Source of the DNA: a virus
DNA length: 35,116 nucleotides
Strand: one strand, 5' to 3'
Virus record (IMG/VR): IMGVR_UViG_3300035698_005325
Span: 1-35,116 of that record
Below the pieces are notes generated by a model. The model did not search any database. It saw only the letters and a list, made by a program, of their open reading frames with translations, and was not told the DNA's origin. This document shows positions 31,111 through 35,116 of this stretch, in pieces. The stretch's first letter is position 1. Every line of letters begins with the position of its first letter. A program made the position numbers and the translations under genes.

Positions 31111-32985
31111 TTAAAATAAGCTTAATTGTTTATTTTCAAAAGGTAAAATGAGTTTATTAATTTCTCTCAAATAGTATTGATAATTTATATCTATACCGTC
31201 TCCAGGTTCTAAATTGTTTACAACTTGTACTGTATAACCAGCACAAAGATCAATAAATGATTTATAGTCTTCCTTAAACAATTTTAAACCATTATTGGTT
31301 ACAATATATCTATTTGTTTTTTGTTGAGGAATCTTAATTAATTCCCCATCTACATAATCATAAGTATATGTTTTATAACCAGAACCTGTTTTAACAGATT
31401 TGCAGAAGTCATATATATCATTATGGTTTTTTAAGAATTCTGTTGGATCAATACCTTCAATTAAATATGCTGATACAGCTTTACTCACTACTGGCATATT
31501 AAATGCTTTCTCTAACATTGCAGTAGCAGATGAATGCTGTTGGTTATCGTGATCAAAAGTATCCGTTAAGTAATCACCTTTTTTCTTAACCTTACCACTA
31601 TCTTTAATAATAATAAGATTGTTTACATCTCTAATATAGGCTTTTTTAAATCTTTCAAACTCTATTGGGATATTTATACTATCGGCATAGTCTTGAGCTA
31701 TCTTATAAAACTCTTCTTCTTTACTACGAGGCACCTTAAAGGTTGCTCCATCTGTGTTGGCATAAAAAGCTTCTGCTCCCATCTCCTCTAATAGTTCTAT
31801 AAGTTTTAATAGCATTAATTGTCCGTTTATGGTAATCCCATACAAACAATGTAATGAATAAAGAAAGCTAGTATCTTGCCCCAACTTACCAAATGTAGCA
31901 CCATTAATAGTAATCTTTAATGTATCAGATTCGACCATCCTACCCTCTGCTTTCGCTTTAAGTCTTTGCTCCGCAATAGTTGATACTATTGTTAAATAAA
32001 CTTCCTTACCTAGTTGTGGTGGGTATAATCCCAGATTAATTGCATTTTTTGGATAAAATGATCCAAAATCTAAGTCAATTAATATATAATCTTCAGATTC
32101 CTCAATAGATAAAGTGGATTTGTTACTATGTAAACCACCTTTAGCCATTGTATAAGAACAACAATTTATGGTAATTGATCTTTCGAAATCTTTACTATCT
32201 TGTTTAACTTCTACATATTGTAAATCTGCATATAGATTCTTCAATACCTTAGAGTTATATTTTATATCTGTTATTATGTCTTTAAACTTAACAACATCTC
32301 TTGGATCAGTAAGCTCTTTTAAATCATAATAAGAAATACCTGTAGCATCTCTTATCATTTTAATAATTATCTTATCCCCAATATTGGGTCTGCTGGAGTT
32401 TAAACAATTTATTTTATATTTTTTGGATATGTTGTATCTAAGATTAACTTCTTCAATACTAGCTGCAAATAACTTATACGTTATTGCAACATCATTAATG
32501 TTATAGTCTTGTATAGTACCAATTTGATCCTGTTCGATATAACTGTCAAACGATATTGGTAAGTCTTGTATCAGGTTATGCTTTAATGTTACAGCTACTT
32601 GTTTTAAACTAATACCTTTCATGTGAAATCTATGGATCAACATTAAATCAATTGATTTAACTCCAATCTTTTCAATTATGTTACTGTAGCCCTTTTTTTC
32701 ATTTTGGTTTCTAATTATTGATCCCGATAGTTCATATAACGCAAGACAATCATAACCTTGAATCATTGCATATAGAATACGATCATCATAAGACTTGTTA
32801 TTGAATCCTACAATATATTCAACATCTTCCAAATAGCTTTCAATTTGATTAAGTGTATTAAAAAATTCAAATCTGTAAAATACTTTAAGTTCATCTTTCT
32901 TATAATCATAAAACGTAACCATAGAGAGGTTACGGTATATCTCTATGTCGTATATTACAGTTCTGTTTCTAATATTACTTCTCAT
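31111..32985 (-). CDS. Family B DNA polymerase with proofreading exonuclease
   Basis: 624 residues. The 3'-5' exonuclease ligands are present: YDIEIY with Asp13/Glu15, VGFNNKSYDD with Asp67/Asp68, and YNINDVAITYKL with Asp165. Polymerase motif A is DLDFGSFYP with catalytic Asp306. Motif B is K357ITINGATFG. Motif C is YANTDG at 408-413 with Asp412 kept but Asn410 in place of the first Asp of the usual DTD. It is compact for the family, and I see no obvious protein-priming insertions. Crassvirales carry either a family A or family B polymerase in the replication block, and this fits the latter. The start lies only some 20 bases after a strong terminator. Confidence 0.9.
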   Translation of the reverse strand: MRSNIRNRTVIYDIEIYRNLSMVTFYDYKKDELKVFYRFEFFNTLNQIESYLEDVEYIVGFNNKSYDDRILYAMIQGYDCLALYELSGSIIRNQNEKKGYSNIIEKIGVKSIDLMLIHRFHMKGISLKQVAVTLKHNLIQDLPISFDSYIEQDQIGTIQDYNINDVAITYKLFAASIEEVNLRYNISKKYKINCLNSSRPNIGDKIIIKMIRDATGISYYDLKELTDPRDVVKFKDIITDIKYNSKVLKNLYADLQYVEVKQDSKDFERSITINCCSYTMAKGGLHSNKSTLSIEESEDYILIDLDFGSFYPKNAINLGLYPPQLGKEVYLTIVSTIAEQRLKAKAEGRMVESDTLKITINGATFGKLGQDTSFLYSLHCLYGITINGQLMLLKLIELLEEMGAEAFYANTDGATFKVPRSKEEEFYKIAQDYADSINIPIEFERFKKAYIRDVNNLIIIKDSGKVKKKGDYLTDTFDHDNQQHSSATAMLEKAFNMPVVSKAVSAYLIEGIDPTEFLKNHNDIYDFCKSVKTGSGYKTYTYDYVDGELIKIPQQKTNRYIVTNNGLKLFKEDYKSFIDLCAGYTVQVVNNLEPGDGIDINYQYYLREINKLILPFENKQLSLF

Positions 32986-33006
32986 TAGGTTCTACATTTT
33001 TATAAA

Positions 33007-33036
33007 AAGAGAGACTGAATTTCTCCAGTCTCTCTT
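33007..33036 (-). terminator. Strong intrinsic terminator with GAAA tetraloop
   Basis: Read on the minus strand, AAGAGAGACTG pairs with CAGTCTCTCTT (11 bp), extended by G-U and A-U to a GAAA tetraloop and followed by TTTATA. It closes the GC-rich 108-residue gene and lies just before the DNA polymerase start, so some read-through must feed the polymerase gene unless a promoter overlaps it. The apex closely matches the terminator at 16500-16527. Confidence 0.85.
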
Positions 33037-33057
33037 ATAATATCATCCTATCAGCTC

Positions 33058-33384
33058 TTATTCAAAACGCACGTCAAACAATGCCTGAGCAGCATTCGCC
33101 AACTCACGTGCATCATTTGCAAGACGTTGATGGTTCAATACAGAAACCAGGTTGTAAGCCGGAGTCCGCATCGCAACAGCCAATTGTGCTTCTGCTTCAT
33201 CAGCAGCCAGGCCCAGTTCCATTTTTTCAACCAAAGCGTGAGATAGAGCCCTGGTTACAGCGGTTTTCAGTGCGGCTTCCCGCTTGGCCCGTTCTGTAGT
33301 TGTGGCACTAGCCATTGCTTCTTGGAAAAGATTTCCTGGTTTGGTTACCTTGTAGGTATCCACTACTTCTTTCTTAGTACTCAT
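33058..33384 (-). CDS. GC-rich, Ala-rich helical protein of unknown function, 108 residues
   Basis: I place the start at ATG 33384 (MSTKKEVVDTYK); the upstream ATG at 33432 would add 16 residues of AT-rich, non-conforming sequence. The gene is close to 49% G+C, against about 30% around it. The protein is almost all helix, rich in Ala, Leu and Glu (EAEAQLAVAM, RELANAAQALF), with no cysteine and no motif I recognise. The GC-rich codons, an 80-base intergenic region upstream and a dedicated terminator suggest a highly expressed single gene; a recent transfer from a GC-richer source is the alternative. It could be an abundant DNA-binding, scaffold-like or host-takeover protein, but nothing specific supports a choice. 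Confidence 0.7.
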   Translation of the reverse strand: MSTKKEVVDTYKVTKPGNLFQEAMASATTTERAKREAALKTAVTRALSHALVEKMELGLAADEAEAQLAVAMRTPAYNLVSVLNHQRLANDARELANAAQALFDVRFE

Positions 33385-33467
33385 TACTTCTAAATAAAAT
33401 TTGTATAAAAAAACTTTCTTAATACATACCAAGCCTGTATTAATGGCTTAAAAGAACGATCTAGTGA

Positions 33468-33791
33468 CTATACTATGTTACTGTAAGATTTGTTTTTATA
33501 ACCAAACCATACTCTGCCAAGAGTATAATGGTAACAAAACTCGTCTCCGTCCATAGTGTATATCGGATTTCTGGTATCATTCTTGATACCCTTTATAATT
33601 ATATCTTCTTCTTTAATATTGTTAATATTAAATCTTCTGTATTCAACAACTCCCAATAAGGGAATTATACTATCCGCAGCACCACAACATGCGATGCCTC
33701 CAACTTGCTCTGTAAACAAAATATATTGCTTATCACAAGCTCTTAAAAATTTCAAAATCCTGACTACTTCATCACTCTCAATATAATTCAT
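33468..33791 (-). CDS. Hypothetical protein, 107 residues
   Basis: Starts MNYIESDEVVRILKF. An N-terminal helix is followed by beta strands and a Cys-Cys-Gly-Ala segment (GIACCGAADS). The second half is beta-rich and aromatic (FCYHYTLGRVWFGYKNKSY). Its size and helix-then-beta layout recall the two paralogous genes at 30521-31106, but I see no clear alignment. It lies downstream of a structured intergenic element. Confidence 0.6.
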   Translation of the reverse strand: MNYIESDEVVRILKFLRACDKQYILFTEQVGGIACCGAADSIIPLLGVVEYRRFNINNIKEEDIIIKGIKNDTRNPIYTMDGDEFCYHYTLGRVWFGYKNKSYSNIV

Positions 33792-33815
33792 AATACACTT
33801 TTTCTTTTAGGTTAG

Positions 33816-33868
33816 AAATGGGGAACAGGTAGTGGCTCTACCTAAGAATTGTTGTTTCGTTCCCCTTT
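33816..33868 (-). other. Structured intergenic RNA element (two stacked stems)
   Basis: Between two small genes the minus strand can fold GGGGAAC with GTTCCCC (33859-33865 with 33820-33826). Inside this, a second stem of AGGTAG with CTACCT (33838-33843 with 33827-33832) has a 5-base loop, leaving a 15-base bulge (33844-33858) on the 5' side. An AAA/TTT extension is possible at the base. No T tract follows, so it is not a standard terminator. It could be a small RNA, a processing signal or a leader structure for the 107-residue gene. Confidence 0.4.
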
Positions 33869-33905
33869 ACACGCTTAATTATTAACATAAACAAAATTAA
33901 ATAAA

Positions 33906-34151
33906 TTAAACTACGTCTATTATGCTATTGAAACTTAATGTTTCATCTTTTACTTCTGGGTAAACTTTCCAGATATTTAAAACTGTTTCATCTTTTCCAA
34001 TTTGATATTGCACATAATTGTTTTCTGAAAGTTTAATGATTACAAATTCTTCATCGTATTGAATGATTGTATAATTGTTTAATCTTTTTAAATGTTCTCC
34101 CATACTATTATAATCATTATTTACACTTTCTTCCTTACTCATCTGTATCAA
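33906..34151 (-). CDS. Hypothetical protein, 81 residues
   Basis: Starts MIQMSKEESVNNDYNS. A second ATG four codons in (MSKEESV) is an alternative start. It is an acidic, mixed alpha/beta small protein with no recognisable motif. The middle has two beta strands (YTIIQYDEEFVIIKL, NNYVQYQIG). The gap to the gene upstream is 26 bases, so the two are probably co-transcribed. Function unknown. Confidence 0.55.
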   Translation of the reverse strand: MIQMSKEESVNNDYNSMGEHLKRLNNYTIIQYDEEFVIIKLSENNYVQYQIGKDETVLNIWKVYPEVKDETLSFNSIIDVV

Positions 34152-34177
34152 ATTTTTTATTATTTATCATCTTTAGA

Positions 34178-34459
34178 TCAAAAAGGTGAAATCTCGTCTT
34201 CTAAATTGGGGAATTTTTCTTTAATTATCTTGAGAATAGCTTTATTAATAAGTTCATCGGATTCAGTAATGAATCGATTTATAACACCTATTGATAAAGA
34301 CTTTAATCTTTTACCTGTATTTTTGAAAGTTCCTTGTGAATGTAAATACTCAATTACGTAATCCCCATTTACTATAGACACTTCAAAAGACTCACCTAGA
34401 AATAGTTCCCCTAATTGACCACACAAGAATTCAAATGCTTTTTGCCTATCTTTATCCAT
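34178..34459 (-). CDS. Hypothetical protein, 93 residues
   Basis: Starts MDKDRQKAFEFLCG, directly after the plug-domain gene (one base between). Helix, beta hairpin (FEVSIVNGDYVIEYL), then a basic helical C-terminus. No family recognised. Co-transcription with the plug-domain gene is likely from the spacing. Confidence 0.55.
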   Translation of the reverse strand: MDKDRQKAFEFLCGQLGELFLGESFEVSIVNGDYVIEYLHSQGTFKNTGKRLKSLSIGVINRFITESDELINKAILKIIKEKFPNLEDEISPF

Positions 34460-34460
34460 A

Positions 34461-35116
34461 TTAATTTAATTTCCACCAACCTTTATTATCAAGCTGATGC
34501 CATTTTAATTTCTTACCTCGATAGTCTTTATCTTTCCTGTTAAGAATAATAGGTTTCCACAACCAAAGAACTGTAAGATCTTTATGGCCTCTCATTTCTT
34601 TTTGAAGCTTCCACCACTGAGATTCTTTATCGGACTTATCAAACCATCCAACCATTCCAGGATTATATGTTTGAATAGCAACTACACCACCAGTAAAATC
34701 ACCATACTCAGCAGGGAATGCGCCAGTAATAAATGAAATACTTGTAATAGCTGCAAAAGGTAGCTCATCGGCAGAGCCTCTTATCTTCACTCCATCAACA
34801 TAAGGTTGGAATCCCGAACCCCTAGCTCCTCTGGAAGAGATACTACCGCTACGCTCATCTAAGACCAATCCAGGGGTGGCTAAAGCAACTTCTTGAAGTC
34901 TTCTAGCACCCATTTGAGTTAGTTGTTGTTTATCCCAAATAGTTTGTACTACTGTATTGTCTAGGTCGATAGGACTTTGACTAACAATGGTAATCTCATC
35001 AATACCAGAAGTATTAAGTTTAACATATTGGGTTTGTCCTACACCAACCTTTGTTAGAGCAATACAAATTGGTTCATTATCACTAAACACCACTACTAAA
35101 TAAGATCCAGCAGTGA
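34461..35116 (-). CDS. TonB-dependent receptor plug-domain protein without barrel (5' end beyond window)
   Basis: The frame stays open through the window edge: codons upstream of the GTG at 35093 read AGSYLVV, so the true start lies outside. The visible 218 residues hold a TonB-receptor plug: IDEITIVSQSPID, LQEVALATPGLVLDE, ISSRGARGSG, PYVDGVKIRGS, ITSISFITGAFPAEYGD, FTGGVVAIQTYNP. These follow the order of Bacteroidota SusC-like plugs. After the plug comes a Trp/Lys-rich tail of about 65 residues instead of the 22-strand barrel. The region is GC-richer than most of the window. The plug was probably taken from a host receptor. A role in blocking receptors or TonB, and so superinfection, is a guess. 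Confidence 0.82.
   Translation of the reverse strand, partial: TAGSYLVVVFSDNEPICIALTKVGVGQTQYVKLNTSGIDEITIVSQSPIDLDNTVVQTIWDKQQLTQMGARRLQEVALATPGLVLDERSGSISSRGARGSGFQPYVDGVKIRGSADELPFAAITSISFITGAFPAEYGDFTGGVVAIQTYNPGMVGWFDKSDKESQWWKLQKEMRGHKDLTVLWLWKPIILNRKDKDYRGKKLKWHQLDNKGWWKLN

Noticed and set aside
33385-33432. Longer start for the GC-rich gene at 33432
   Set aside because: The 16 extra codons are AT-rich and unlike the rest of the gene, and they look like a leader sequence.
33385-33467. Promoter and operator upstream of the GC-rich gene (AAGCC...GGCTT inverted repeat and a TATACA-like box)
   Set aside because: The inverted repeat has only 5 bp and I could not match a clear Bacteroidota TAnnTTTG element, so no site is claimed, although a promoter is likely somewhere here.
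33816-33868. tRNA gene in the intergenic structure
   Set aside because: There is no anticodon arm or T-loop sequence, and the stems do not form a cloverleaf.
1-35116. CRISPR array, insertion sequence, integrase or attachment site
   Set aside because: No spaced repeats, transposase or integrase motifs, or terminal inverted repeats are visible.
1-35116. Stop-codon reassignment, as known in some crAss-like phages
   Set aside because: TAG, TAA and TGA each end well-formed genes at sensible positions, for example TAG at 15943-15945, and no gene needs an internal stop read through.
34461-35116. Complete TonB-dependent receptor
   Set aside because: After the plug domain only about 65 residues remain before the stop, far too few for the 22-strand barrel.

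Overview
This is an AT-rich (roughly one third G+C) stretch of a tailed-phage genome. I read it as a crAss-like phage (order Crassvirales) of a Bacteroidota host. The main reasons are: a 3900-residue protein carrying the DFDID metal-binding loop of the crAss-type virion RNA polymerase, with oversized co-oriented partner genes on both sides; a family B DNA polymerase in a replication block on the opposite strand; a phage-encoded TonB-receptor plug domain of Bacteroidota type; and start sites that mostly lack a Shine-Dalgarno sequence. TAA, TAG and TGA all serve as stops, so I see no recoding.

Left third (1-15945, + strand): three very long genes joined by ATGA stop/start overlaps. The first runs in from beyond the window. 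The second is the giant RNA polymerase fusion, which also carries a zincin-like metalloprotease motif and a stretch resembling an inactivated PD-(D/E)XK nuclease. The third is a 1017-residue unknown. By analogy with characterised crAss-like phages, these are probably packaged in the capsid and injected. The block ends at a hairpin terminator (15954-15976) shared with a convergent gene.

Right two thirds (15965-35116, - strand, read from high to low coordinates): first a TonB plug-domain protein (cut by the window edge), small unknowns, a structured intergenic element and a GC-rich 108-residue gene followed by a strong terminator. Then come DNA polymerase B, small unknowns, a DnaB-like helicase, a RecA-like ATPase, a possible single-strand-binding partner, a TOPRIM primase and a RusA-like nuclease. 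Next is a compact ubiquitin-like conjugation cassette: beta-grasp modifier, terminator, E2-like protein, JAB/JAMM peptidase, E1/ThiF and a coupled unknown. The strand ends with a flap endonuclease, an unknown, uracil-DNA glycosylase, an unknown, an adenosylcobalamin-dependent ribonucleotide reductase and small genes including a 36-residue membrane microprotein.

The most interesting system is the modifier-E2-JAB-E1 cassette embedded in the replication operon. The modifier gene is more GC-rich than its neighbours and is followed by an 11-bp terminator with little room for a new promoter before the E2 gene. This suggests the modifier is made in excess over its enzymes. The GC-rich 108-residue gene has the same layout upstream of the DNA polymerase.
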